Below, in pieces: positions 53,487 to 62,051 of a stretch of DNA of 64,000 bases. Positions within the stretch are counted from its first letter, which is position 1, and each line of letters starts with the position of its first letter. The notes under the pieces are model-generated. The model made no database searches and was not told where the DNA came from. It saw only the letters and a list, made by a program, of their open reading frames with translations. The DNA is from Sphingopyxis sp. LC363. GTDB lineage: Bacteria; Pseudomonadota; Alphaproteobacteria; Sphingomonadales; Sphingomonadaceae. The position numbers were made by a program, and so were the translations under genes. Location of the stretch: assembly GCF_000756385.1 (NCBI RefSeq), contig NZ_JNFC01000016.1:1-64000 (forward strand), given 5' to 3'.

Positions 53487-54712
53487 AACCGCACGGCCCG
53501 ATCCCGCCCGGCTTTCGTGCCGATCCCGATGGCATGCTGCTGATCGGCGGCGACCGCGCCGCCGCGCTCGCCGACGTCGCGGGCGACACGCCGCTCTTCG
53601 TATACGACAGCGCGATGCTCGCCGCGCGCGTCGCCGAATGGCGCGCCGCGATGCCTGCCGAGGTGCAGCTTCATTATGCGATGAAGGCGAACCCCTATGC
53701 GCCGCTGCTCGCCTTCATGGCGGGGCTCGTCGACGGCTTCGACGTGGCATCGGGCGGCGAACTCAAGGCCGCGCTGGCGAGCGGCATCGCGGCGGCGGAC
53801 ATCAGCTTCGCCGGTCCCGGCAAGCGCGACCGCGAGCTCGAAGCGGCGATCGGCGCCGGCGCGACGCTCAATCTCGAATCGGCGGGCGAGGCGGCACGCG
53901 CGCTGTCGATCGCCGATCATCTGGGCGTGACGCCAAGACTTGCGGTGCGCGTCAACCCCGACTTCGACCTCAAGGGGTCGGGGATGAAGATGGGGGGCGG
54001 CGCCAAGCCTTTCGGGGTCGATGCCGCCGAGGTTCCCGCGCTCGTCCGCCGCCTGATCGACGCCGGCGCCGACTGGCGCGGCTTTCATATCTTTGCGGGG
54101 TCGCAGGCGCTGGGCGCGGCTGCGATCGCCGAGACGCAGGCGCAGACCGTTGCGCTCGCCGCGCGGCTGGCGAGTGAAATCGGCGGGCCGCCGCCGCTCG
54201 TCAATATCGGCGGCGGCATGGGGGTGCCCTATTTCCCCGGCGACATGGCGGTCGATGCGATGGCGGTCGGGCAGGCGCTCGGCGAAACGCTGCGCGCGCG
54301 CGACCCGGTCCTCGCGGACAGCCGCTTCGCGATGGAACTCGGCCGCTGGCTCGTCGCCGAGGCGGGGGTCTATCTGACGCGCATCGTCGATCGGAAGGTC
54401 AGCCACGGCGAGACCTTTCTCGTCACCGACGGCGGCCTCCACCACCAGCTCGCCGCGAGCGGCAATTTCGGCACGGTGATCCGGCGCAACTATCCGATCG
54501 CTCTCGCCAACGCCTTCGGGCGCGAGCCTGTCGAGACGGTATCGGTCGTCGGCTGCCTTTGCACCCCGCTCGACCGGCTCGGCGATCAGGTCGCGCTCCC
54601 GCGCGCCGAGGTCGGCGACCTGATCGCGATCTTCCAGGCGGGCGCTTATGGCGCGAGCGCGAGCCCGGCGGCGTTTCTGGGGCAAGGGCCGGCGCGCGAA
54701 ATGCTCGTCTGA
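53483..54712 (+). CDS. PLP-dependent decarboxylase, exosortase-A system-associated
   Basis: 409 residues of the alanine-racemase-fold (group IV) decarboxylase family, like diaminopimelate and ornithine decarboxylases. Lys68 in HYAMKANPY binds PLP; ASGGELKAAL, NPDFDLKGSGMKMGG, FHIFAGSQ and GGGMGVPYF shape the cofactor site, and the C-terminal VVGCLCTPLDRLGDQ holds the cysteine/aspartate active-site loop. It presumably decarboxylates a basic or diamino acid, or such an acid tethered to the ACP. It is coupled to the ligase by overlap. Confidence 0.92.
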   Translation: MKPHGPIPPGFRADPDGMLLIGGDRAAALADVAGDTPLFVYDSAMLAARVAEWRAAMPAEVQLHYAMKANPYAPLLAFMAGLVDGFDVASGGELKAALASGIAAADISFAGPGKRDRELEAAIGAGATLNLESAGEAARALSIADHLGVTPRLAVRVNPDFDLKGSGMKMGGGAKPFGVDAAEVPALVRRLIDAGADWRGFHIFAGSQALGAAAIAETQAQTVALAARLASEIGGPPPLVNIGGGMGVPYFPGDMAVDAMAVGQALGETLRARDPVLADSRFAMELGRWLVAEAGVYLTRIVDRKVSHGETFLVTDGGLHHQLAASGNFGTVIRRNYPIALANAFGREPVETVSVVGCLCTPLDRLGDQVALPRAEVGDLIAIFQAGAYGASASPAAFLGQGPAREMLV

Positions 54713-54878
54713 CGCCGCACGACCTGTTCCCAATCGGGACAGTTTGATGCGGCCGCGGTCCAGACTTATGTCAATACTAACATTATGTTCACCCTTTCCG
54801 AGCAAGGACGGACGCTGACGCAATGGCTGTCGCCGCTTAAGTTCTGACCGCGGCTCCCCCCGGCGGCTCGAAAGGTTG

Positions 54879-55538
54879 ATGATTATGGCTTCGTTTCCCT
54901 CGCTCCGTATCGCGCGCGCCGCGCTCGTCTCGGGCATTGCCGCGACCGCGCTCACCGGCTGTATGGGGGCGGGAAACGCGCCGCAGCTTCCCAGCGCGAA
55001 TTTCGTCGCGAACCAGGAAGGGCCGGGCGAGGAATATATCATCGGCCCGCTGGACGAGCTCCAGATCTTCGTGTGGCGCAACCCCGAACTCGGCGGCAAG
55101 GTGCAGGTGCGCCCCGACGGGCGCATCACCACGCCGCTGATCACCGACATGCCCGCGGTGGGGAAAACCCCCACGATGCTGCAGCAGGATATCAAGCTCC
55201 AGCTCAGCCAATATATCAACGACCCGATCGTCAGCGTGATCGTCACCAGCTTCAACAGCACCTTCTCGCAGCAGGTGCGGATCGTCGGCGCGACCGAGAA
55301 GCCCGCCTCGATTCCGTTCCGCGCCAACATGACCGTGCTCGACGCGATGATTGCAGTCGGCGGCCTGGGCGAATATGCCGCTGGGAACAAGGCGCGACTC
55401 GTCCGTTTCGACAAGGGCAGTGGGAAGCAGCAGGAATTTGCCCTGCGGCTTAATGACCTGATCAAGCGCGGCGATATCAAGGCGAACGTGCGGCTTCAGC
55501 CGGGCGATGTGATCATCATCCCCGAAAGCATGTTCTGA
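54879..55538 (+). CDS. XrtA-associated polysaccharide export lipoprotein (Wza/EpsD-like)
   Basis: 219 residues. The signal peptide ends in the lipobox ALTGC with Cys28 as the lipidated residue. YIIGPLDELQIFVWRNPELGG begins the Poly_export domain, followed by DGRITTPLI, and a SLBB-like domain at about 135-210 (VRIVGATEKPASIPF, ending LQPGDVIIIPESMF). It forms the periplasmic/outer-membrane export channel for the polymer. ATG 54879 is preferred over 54885. A 166-base gap with an imperfect palindrome and likely promoter separates it from the decarboxylase gene. Confidence 0.94.
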   Translation: MIMASFPSLRIARAALVSGIAATALTGCMGAGNAPQLPSANFVANQEGPGEEYIIGPLDELQIFVWRNPELGGKVQVRPDGRITTPLITDMPAVGKTPTMLQQDIKLQLSQYINDPIVSVIVTSFNSTFSQQVRIVGATEKPASIPFRANMTVLDAMIAVGGLGEYAAGNKARLVRFDKGSGKQQEFALRLNDLIKRGDIKANVRLQPGDVIIIPESMF

Positions 55539-55586
55539 TATCGACCGGCGGCCACTCACCCATCTCCCAAGGATAGATTTCGAGCG

Positions 55587-57116
55587 ATGAACAGCCTCTA
55601 CGACGAATTCCGGGTGGCAGTGCACAGCGTCTGGACGCGCCGCTGGCTCGTGCTCGCGGTCGCGTGGGGTATTTGCATCCTCGGCTGGCTCGCGATCGCG
55701 TCGATCCCGAACCGCTATGACAGCCGCGCGCGTTTGCTCGTCGAGATCAACCAGATTCTGCCCGACGAGGCGCAGGGCGGCCGGGGGCCGCGCATCGACC
55801 AGATCCGCGAGACGCTGACCAGTGCGCGCAATATGGAAAAGGTCGCGGCGACGACGGGCCTGCTTCCGGCGGGCGCGAACGACCGCGAAAAGGCCGGCAC
55901 GGTCGCGATGCTGCAAAAGAGTATCAAGGTCGTTCCGCAGCAGGACAATATCTTCGAAATCACTTCGAGCATCGCGGTGGGCAGCCTTTCCGACGCCGAC
56001 AATGCAAAGCTCGCGTCGGGGGTGCTCGACAGCCTGATCACCGTGGTTCGCGACGATCAGCTGCGCGGCGGCCGGATGAACGCGCGCGAGAGCCTGAAAT
56101 TCCTCGATTCGCAGATTGCCGACCGCGAAAAGGCGCTGCGCGAGGTCGAGGCGCGCCGGGCGGCGTTCGAGGCGCAGAATATCGGGCTGATCCCGGCTGG
56201 TGCGGGCTCGCCCGCGCAGCGCGTCGAGGCGGCGCGCGCCGAACTCAGCCAGATCGATTCGCAGCTCGTCTCGGCGCAGGCGCAGCTCGCGGCGGCGAAC
56301 GGACAGCTCGCCTCGACCCCGCAGTCGATCCCCGGCGGCGGCGGCGGCGTCGGCGGCGGCGTCGCGCGCCAGCAGCTCGCCGGTGCGCAGAACGAGCTGT
56401 CGGCGATGCGCGCACGCGGCCTGACCGATGCGCACCCCGACATGATCGCGATCAAAAGCCAGATCGCCTCGCTGAAGGCCATCGCCGACCGCGAAGGCAC
56501 GGGCGGCGGTGGCGGCATCCAGAACCCCGCCTATGCCTCGCTCGCCGCGATGCGCGCCGAGCGTCAGGCGACGGTGAGCGCGCTGTCGGCGCGCAAGAGT
56601 CAGCTGATGGGCGACATATCGAAGATCACGGCGCAGCAGATCCAGAACCCCGGCATCGCCGCCGAATATGACCGGATCAACGGCGAATATACGGCGTTCA
56701 AGGCGCAATATGACAAGCTGCTCGCGCAGCGCGAGCAGGTGCGCCTGCGCGGCGAGGTGCAGACCGAAACCGACGCGGTGAAGATCGAGCTGCTCGACCC
56801 GCCGTCGAAACCGACAAGCCCCGCAGCACCCAACCGGCCGCTGTTCCTGACGCTCGTGCTGCTTGCCGGGATCGGCGGCGGCATCGGTGCCGCCTTCGGA
56901 TTGGCCCAGGTGCGCACGAGCTATGCAACCGCGGCGAAGCTCGAACGCGCGAGCGGGCTGCCGGTGATCGGCTCGATTACCGAGGTGGTGACGCCCGAAC
57001 GCCATGTCGAGCGGCGCAAGAAGCTGGTCTGGCTGGCCAGCGGCGGCGGTGCGCTCGTCGGGCTTTATGCGTTGCTGCTCGTCGCCGAATTCATCCAGCG
57101 CGGCATGGTTGCGTGA
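55587..57116 (+). CDS. XrtA-system chain-length determinant (Wzz/GumC-like)
   Basis: 509 residues. A membrane segment at about 18-38 (LVLAVAWGICILGWLAIAS), a Wzz domain, a long coiled-coil periplasmic region at about 165-370 interrupted by a glycine-rich linker (PGGGGGVGGGVARQ near 248-262), the GNVR-type end VKIELLDPPSKPTSPAAPNR, and C-terminal membrane segments (PLFLTLVLLAGIGGG and LASGGGALVGLYALLL). It sets polymer length together with the kinase encoded next. Its stop overlaps a GTG codon in the kinase frame. Confidence 0.93.
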   Translation: MNSLYDEFRVAVHSVWTRRWLVLAVAWGICILGWLAIASIPNRYDSRARLLVEINQILPDEAQGGRGPRIDQIRETLTSARNMEKVAATTGLLPAGANDREKAGTVAMLQKSIKVVPQQDNIFEITSSIAVGSLSDADNAKLASGVLDSLITVVRDDQLRGGRMNARESLKFLDSQIADREKALREVEARRAAFEAQNIGLIPAGAGSPAQRVEAARAELSQIDSQLVSAQAQLAAANGQLASTPQSIPGGGGGVGGGVARQQLAGAQNELSAMRARGLTDAHPDMIAIKSQIASLKAIADREGTGGGGGIQNPAYASLAAMRAERQATVSALSARKSQLMGDISKITAQQIQNPGIAAEYDRINGEYTAFKAQYDKLLAQREQVRLRGEVQTETDAVKIELLDPPSKPTSPAAPNRPLFLTLVLLAGIGGGIGAAFGLAQVRTSYATAAKLERASGLPVIGSITEVVTPERHVERRKKLVWLASGGGALVGLYALLLVAEFIQRGMVA

Positions 57117-57130
57117 CGGGGGACGATGAC

Positions 57131-58156
57131 ATGAACGATCAACGCAAAGTCAAACGTCCGCCCTCGCTCCTCGAACGCGCCGCCGATATGTTCGGGCTCG
57201 ATCCCGTCGCCAACGCGCCGACGATCGACGTGTCGAACCTGCCGCCCGAGCCGGAGAAAAAAGCGAAGAAGGTCGAGCCGGCCGAACCCGCGGCCGAGGC
57301 GCCGCAGCCCGAAATTCTCGAGCCGGTCGTCGAAGCCGCGCCCGCCGTCGAACCCGCGCCGGCGCCGAAGCCGTCGCCGCGCAAGGATGTCGCGAAGGCC
57401 GCGGCCGCGATCGTTCCGGCGCGCCAGGGGACGATCGACCGCGAGCGGCTCGCATCGCGCGGCATGATCGTACCCGGCACGCCGGTCACCGGCATCGCCG
57501 AAGAATATCGCATCGTGAAGCGCGAGCTGATCCGCAATTTCGGCGGCGCGGGCAACCGCCCGATCCTGCCGCGCGGGCACCGCGTGCTCATCGCCTCGGC
57601 GAACCCGGGTGAGGGCAAGACCTTCTCGGCGGTCAATTTGGCGCTCAGCCTCGCGGTCGAGGCCGATCACGACGTGCTGCTGATCGACGCGGATATCGCG
57701 AAGCCGAGCGTGCTCGATGCGCTCGGACTGGAAGACGGTCCAGGCCTGATGGACGCGCTCGCCGACCCGCATCTGCCGCTCGGCGATTGCCTGATCCAGA
57801 CCGACATCGCGGGGCTGAAGGTCATGCCCGCCGGCACCCAGCATATGCACGACACCGAGCTGCTCGCTTCGGCACGTACCGAGACCTTGCTGGCCCAGCT
57901 CGAAGCCGGCGCGCCGGGCCGCATCCTGATCCTCGATTCGCCGCCGGTGCTCGCCGCCTCGCCCGCCGCCGTGCTCGCCGGCCATGTCGGTCAGACGATC
58001 ATGGTCGTGCGCGCCGACGAGACGCTTGAATCGGCGCTGCGCGACGCCATCGGATTGATGGGCGCGTGCCCGCATATCCAGCTGCTCCTCAACGGGGTGA
58101 AATATTCGCCGGGCGGCCGCCGCTTCGGCACCTATTACGGACAGGGAGGCGCGTGA
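57131..58156 (+). CDS. XrtA-associated tyrosine autokinase (BY-kinase)
   Basis: 341 residues from ATG 57131 with GGGGGA upstream; GTG 57113 is in frame but lacks a ribosome site. Residues about 35-95 are a proline/alanine/glutamate-rich linker. Walker A is SANPGEGKT (156-164), Walker A' is VLLIDADIAKP (182-192) and Walker B is ILILDSPPVLA. The C-terminus has only a short tyrosine pair (RFGTYYGQ) in place of the usual tyrosine-rich cluster. It works with the chain-length protein to regulate polymerisation. Its stop overlaps the next start as TGATG. Confidence 0.93.
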   Translation: MNDQRKVKRPPSLLERAADMFGLDPVANAPTIDVSNLPPEPEKKAKKVEPAEPAAEAPQPEILEPVVEAAPAVEPAPAPKPSPRKDVAKAAAAIVPARQGTIDRERLASRGMIVPGTPVTGIAEEYRIVKRELIRNFGGAGNRPILPRGHRVLIASANPGEGKTFSAVNLALSLAVEADHDVLLIDADIAKPSVLDALGLEDGPGLMDALADPHLPLGDCLIQTDIAGLKVMPAGTQHMHDTELLASARTETLLAQLEAGAPGRILILDSPPVLAASPAAVLAGHVGQTIMVVRADETLESALRDAIGLMGACPHIQLLLNGVKYSPGGRRFGTYYGQGGA

Positions 58157-59865
58157 TGCGCTCCGCCACCACCGCGCGTCATGTTGCGACGCTGGCGGCG
58201 CTTCTGTTCGCCGGAACCGCAACGGGCGCGCACGCGCAATTTTCGGGCGATCCCGGTGCGAGCGCCGGTGAAGCGCCAACAGGCGTGCCCACGGCCGAGC
58301 CGGGCCGCGCGGAGAGCCGGGCCGAAGGCCGCCGAGCCCAGCGCCAGGTCGACGTCAGCCCCTATCTCGAGGTCGGGCAGGTGCTGACCGCCGATCTCAA
58401 GAACGGCGGCGACGTGCTCACCTACACAACTGTCGCGGCCGGCATCGACGCCGCGATCGTGACGCGCCGCGCCGAACTCGCCGCGACCTTGCGTTACGAG
58501 CATCAATTCGGCTGGGGCGATCAGGGCGATACCGACGTCGTCAGCGGCCTTGCGCGCGGGCGGCTCGAAGTCGCGCGCGGCCTCAATCTCGAAGGCGGCG
58601 CGCTCGCGACGCGCACGCGCGCCGACGGGCAGGGCGCCGACAGCGGCCTGTTCATCGGCGACGCCAGCAATGTCGCCAACCTCTATTCGGTCTACGCCGG
58701 GCCGACGCTCGCGCGGCGGATCGGCGGGCTCGACTTCGGCGTCGGCTATCGCTTCGGCTATACCAAGGTCGATATCGACCAGCCCGCGATCCTGTCGCCC
58801 GATGTGCAGCCGCAGGATATTTTCGACAGCTCGACCAACCATGTCGCCTGGGCCAGCCTCGGTGCGCGCCCCGGCGACCTGCCGTTCGGCTGGCAGGTTT
58901 CGGGCGGTTACGAGCGCGAGGATGCGAGCCAGCTCGACCAGCGTTACGAGGGCAAATATGCCCGCGCCGACGTCACGGTGCCGATCGGCCCGACCGTCGC
59001 GCTGCTCGGCGGCGTCGGTTACGAGGATATCGAGATCGGCCAGCGCGATCCTGTGCTGGACGCCGATGGCGTTCCGGTGCGCGACGCGAACGGCCGCTTT
59101 GTCACCGACAAATCGAGCCCGCGCCGCCTGTCGTTCGACACCGACGGGCTGATCTGGGATGCCGGGGTGATGTGGCGGCCGAGCCGCCGGACGTCCCTGA
59201 CGGCAAGGGTCGGGCGCCGCTATGGCGATACCATCTATACCGGCAGCTTCGCCTATCGCGCCGACCATGCGACGTCGATCCAGGTCGGCGTCTATGACGG
59301 ACTGTCGAGCCTCGGCCGCGGCCTGTCGGGCGGACTGGCCGCGCTGCCGACGCAGTTCGATCCGACGCGCAACCCGGTCGGCGGCAATATCAACCCGTGC
59401 GTGTTCGGCCAGCAGGGCGGTGGTTGCCTCAACAACCAGCTCGGCAATGCGACCTCGGCGCAATATCGCAGCCGCGGCGTGCAGGCGACGCTGTCGTCGC
59501 GTTTCGGCGGCTGGGCCTATGGCGTTGGCCTCGGTTATGACCAGCGCAAGCTGCTCGCGCCGCAGCTGTCGCCGATCGGCGGGCTTAACGGAATCAAGGA
59601 TGAGAGCTATTATCTCTTCGTTTCGGCGGGCCGTCAGCTCGACGTCGATTCGGACCTCAGCCTGTCGGGCTACGTCAATTATTTCGACAATGGCGCCCCG
59701 GGGGCAAGCGACGTCCAGTCGGCCGGATTGTCGGCTGCCTATTCGCGGCGCTTCTGGCGCGGCCTGACCGGGACCGCGGCGGCCAGCCTCAACGCCTTCG
59801 ATCAGGAAGGCTTCAACAGCCAGCTTATCGGCTCAGCTTTGGTGGGACTGCGTTACAACTTCTGA
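58156..59865 (+). CDS. XrtA-locus outer-membrane beta-barrel protein
   Basis: 569 residues with a signal peptide (cleavage near AHAQ at 28), a charged linker and then regularly alternating polar/aromatic strands to a C-terminal VGLRYNF with terminal Phe, as in outer-membrane barrels. Strand-like segments recur (VDVSPYLEVGQVL, GVGYRFGYTKVDID, GFSAAYSRR-like). It is of the type found beside the XrtA kinase, possibly the outer-membrane exit or anchoring pore. AGGGAGG before the ATG is a strong ribosome site. The precise function is unknown. Confidence 0.88.
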   Translation: MRSATTARHVATLAALLFAGTATGAHAQFSGDPGASAGEAPTGVPTAEPGRAESRAEGRRAQRQVDVSPYLEVGQVLTADLKNGGDVLTYTTVAAGIDAAIVTRRAELAATLRYEHQFGWGDQGDTDVVSGLARGRLEVARGLNLEGGALATRTRADGQGADSGLFIGDASNVANLYSVYAGPTLARRIGGLDFGVGYRFGYTKVDIDQPAILSPDVQPQDIFDSSTNHVAWASLGARPGDLPFGWQVSGGYEREDASQLDQRYEGKYARADVTVPIGPTVALLGGVGYEDIEIGQRDPVLDADGVPVRDANGRFVTDKSSPRRLSFDTDGLIWDAGVMWRPSRRTSLTARVGRRYGDTIYTGSFAYRADHATSIQVGVYDGLSSLGRGLSGGLAALPTQFDPTRNPVGGNINPCVFGQQGGGCLNNQLGNATSAQYRSRGVQATLSSRFGGWAYGVGLGYDQRKLLAPQLSPIGGLNGIKDESYYLFVSAGRQLDVDSDLSLSGYVNYFDNGAPGASDVQSAGLSAAYSRRFWRGLTGTAAASLNAFDQEGFNSQLIGSALVGLRYNF

Positions 59866-59888
59866 CCAGTCGAACGGGAATTCAAGCG

Positions 59889-61145
59889 ATGTACGATCAA
59901 TATTATGGTTTCACCGGCCGTCCGTTCCAGCTGACGCCTGACCCGAATTTCTATTTCGAAAGCGGCACGCACCGCAAGGCGATGTCCTACCTCGGTTATG
60001 GCCTCGCGCAGGGCGAAGGCTTCATCGTCATCACCGGCGACGTCGGCGCGGGCAAGACGACGCTCGTCGGCCATCTGATGAACACGATCGACCCCAATCG
60101 CCTGACCGCGGTCAAGCTGGTGTCGACACAGGTCGAGGGCGACGATCTGCTCCGCCTCGTCGCCGAACAGTTCGGGATCGAATGGGAAGGGCAGAGCAAG
60201 GCCGAACTGCTGCGTTCGATGGAACAATATCTGCGCGAACAGGCGCGCGCGGGTAAACGCACGCTGCTGATCGTCGACGAGGGACAGAACCTTGCCATCT
60301 CGGCGCTCGAAGAGCTGCGGATGCTCTCGAACTTTCAGCTCGGCGGCCATTCGCTGCTCCAGATCTTCCTGCTCGGCCAGCCTGAATTTCGCCAGACGCT
60401 CTTTCACTCGCCGACGCTCGAACAGCTGCGCCAGCGCGTGATCGCGACGCACCACCTCGACCCGATGGAGCCCGAAGAGGTCGAACCCTATATCCTGCAC
60501 CGTCTCGGCAAGGTCGGCTGGACGGGGAACCCCAGCTTCAGCCCCGACGCGTTCGAGGAAATTTTCGATTACAGCGAAGGCGTGCCGCGCAAGCTCAATG
60601 TCCTCGTCAGCCGGCTTTTGCTCTATGGCGCGGTCGAACAGATGAATCGCATCACCGCGCAGAATGTGCGCTCGGTCGTCGCCGAGATCGAGGCCGATCG
60701 CGGCATCGACGCCTCGACGCTCGCCCCGCTGCCGGTCGAAGAGGTCGTCGCGGCCGCCGCGACGGCGGTCGCACCGACCCCCGCGCCCTTCGCCGCCCCG
60801 GCGGCCACGAACGAAACGCCCGAATGGCCGCAGCGTGCGGCAGCACCTGCCACGGAGGGGCCGGCGCCTTTCGCCGTGCCCGCCGAACCGGCGCAGGTCA
60901 TCACGCTGACCCCGCCTGCCGCCGACGCGGTCGCGCCCGACGCGACCGAAATCACCCCGCCGGCCGCGCCGGCGATCGACCCCGAACATCTCGCGGCGCT
61001 CGAGGCGCAGGTCGCCTCGCTCGAGGCGCGGCTGGTCGAACAGGATGAAGCGCTTCGCCGCGTTCTCGACCTGCTCATCGAATGGGTCGAGCGCGATCCC
61101 GACAACGCGCCCAACCCGGCGACGTCGCGGACCTGGGCCGCCTGA
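59889..61145 (+). CDS. XrtA-associated AAA ATPase (ExeA/GspA-like)
   Basis: 418 residues. MYDQYYGFTGRPFQLTPDPN is the family start; Walker A is GDVGAGKTT (50-58), Walker B is LLIVDEGQN, and LGQPEFRQTL carries sensor residues. After about 275 the protein becomes a proline/alanine/threonine linker of roughly 90 residues, then ends with a coiled coil (HLAALEAQVASLEARLVEQD). This ATPase accompanies nearly all XrtA loci; it likely powers or regulates export complex assembly. It follows the barrel gene by 23 bases. Confidence 0.93.
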   Translation: MYDQYYGFTGRPFQLTPDPNFYFESGTHRKAMSYLGYGLAQGEGFIVITGDVGAGKTTLVGHLMNTIDPNRLTAVKLVSTQVEGDDLLRLVAEQFGIEWEGQSKAELLRSMEQYLREQARAGKRTLLIVDEGQNLAISALEELRMLSNFQLGGHSLLQIFLLGQPEFRQTLFHSPTLEQLRQRVIATHHLDPMEPEEVEPYILHRLGKVGWTGNPSFSPDAFEEIFDYSEGVPRKLNVLVSRLLLYGAVEQMNRITAQNVRSVVAEIEADRGIDASTLAPLPVEEVVAAAATAVAPTPAPFAAPAATNETPEWPQRAAAPATEGPAPFAVPAEPAQVITLTPPAADAVAPDATEITPPAAPAIDPEHLAALEAQVASLEARLVEQDEALRRVLDLLIEWVERDPDNAPNPATSRTWAA

Positions 61146-61190
61146 CACGCCGGCCGAAATCGGCTATCCCGCTGATGAAGGTGAGGGAAA

Positions 61191-62051
61191 ATGCAGAACG
61201 GCCTGTCGGTCGATGTCGAGGACTGGTTCCAGGTCGGCGCCTTTGAGCGCACGATCGACCGCGCCGACTGGCCGACGCTCGAATGCCGCGTCGAGGCGAA
61301 TTGCGACGCGGTGCTGCGGATTTTCGCCGACGCCGGCGCGACGGGGACCTTCTTCACCTTGGGGTGGGTTGCCGAACGCTATCCCGCGCTGATCAAGCGC
61401 ATCGTCGCGGCGGGGCACGAGCTTGCCAGCCACGGTTATGATCACAAACGCGTGTTCAATATGACGGCGGACGAATTCGCCGCGGACCTCAAGAAGACGC
61501 GGGCCATCCTCGAAGACCTCGGCGGAGCGCAGGTGCGCGGCTATCGTGCGCCGAGCTTCTCGGTCGATACGCGCACGCCTTGGGCGCACGCGGTGCTCGC
61601 CGAACAAGGCTATGCCTATTCGTCGAGCGTCGCGCCCGTGGTCCACGATCATTATGGCTGGCCGCAAAGTCCGCGCCATGCGTGGCGCCCGCTTGCCGAC
61701 AGCGACCTCGTCGAATGGCCGGTGACGACCGCACGTTTTGCCGGGCGGACATTGGCGGCGGGCGGCGGCGGCTTCATGCGAATGCTGCCCTATGGCTTCA
61801 CGCGCTGGGCGATCGCGCGGATGAATGAAGAGGGGCATCCGGCGATCCTCTATTTCCACCCGTGGGAAATCGACCCCGGCCAGCCACGCGTCGCCGATGC
61901 GCCGATCAAATCGAAAATCCGCCATTACAGCGGCTTGTCGGCAATGGCTGGCAAGCTGAAGAAATTGCTTGCCGATTTCGAATGGACGCGCGCCGACGCC
62001 CTGCTCCCCGCGCAGCAACAACGCGCACAGCGATGGCGCGCCGCGGCGTGA
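61191..62051 (+). CDS. XrtA-associated polysaccharide deacetylase (NodB fold)
   Basis: 286 residues without a signal peptide. GLSVDVEDWFQVGAFER holds the catalytic and metal-binding aspartates, GTFFTLGWVAERYP the first NodB strand, HELASHGYDHKRV the two metal histidines, and RGYRAPSFSVD and YFHPWEIDPGQPR the remaining motifs. It removes N-acetyl groups from the nascent polysaccharide or a lipid-linked sugar. GAGGGAAA before the ATG is the ribosome site. Confidence 0.94.
   Translation: MQNGLSVDVEDWFQVGAFERTIDRADWPTLECRVEANCDAVLRIFADAGATGTFFTLGWVAERYPALIKRIVAAGHELASHGYDHKRVFNMTADEFAADLKKTRAILEDLGGAQVRGYRAPSFSVDTRTPWAHAVLAEQGYAYSSSVAPVVHDHYGWPQSPRHAWRPLADSDLVEWPVTTARFAGRTLAAGGGGFMRMLPYGFTRWAIARMNEEGHPAILYFHPWEIDPGQPRVADAPIKSKIRHYSGLSAMAGKLKKLLADFEWTRADALLPAQQQRAQRWRAAA

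Noticed and set aside
54785-54847. A 20-codon open frame starting MFTLSEQG before the export lipoprotein gene
   Set aside because: Too short and without a clear ribosome site to list as a gene; kept only as part of the control-region observation.
53351-57005. Two leftward frames of over 700 codons opposite the XrtA-locus genes
   Set aside because: Antisense to the decarboxylase, export lipoprotein and chain-length genes; no recognisable protein features.
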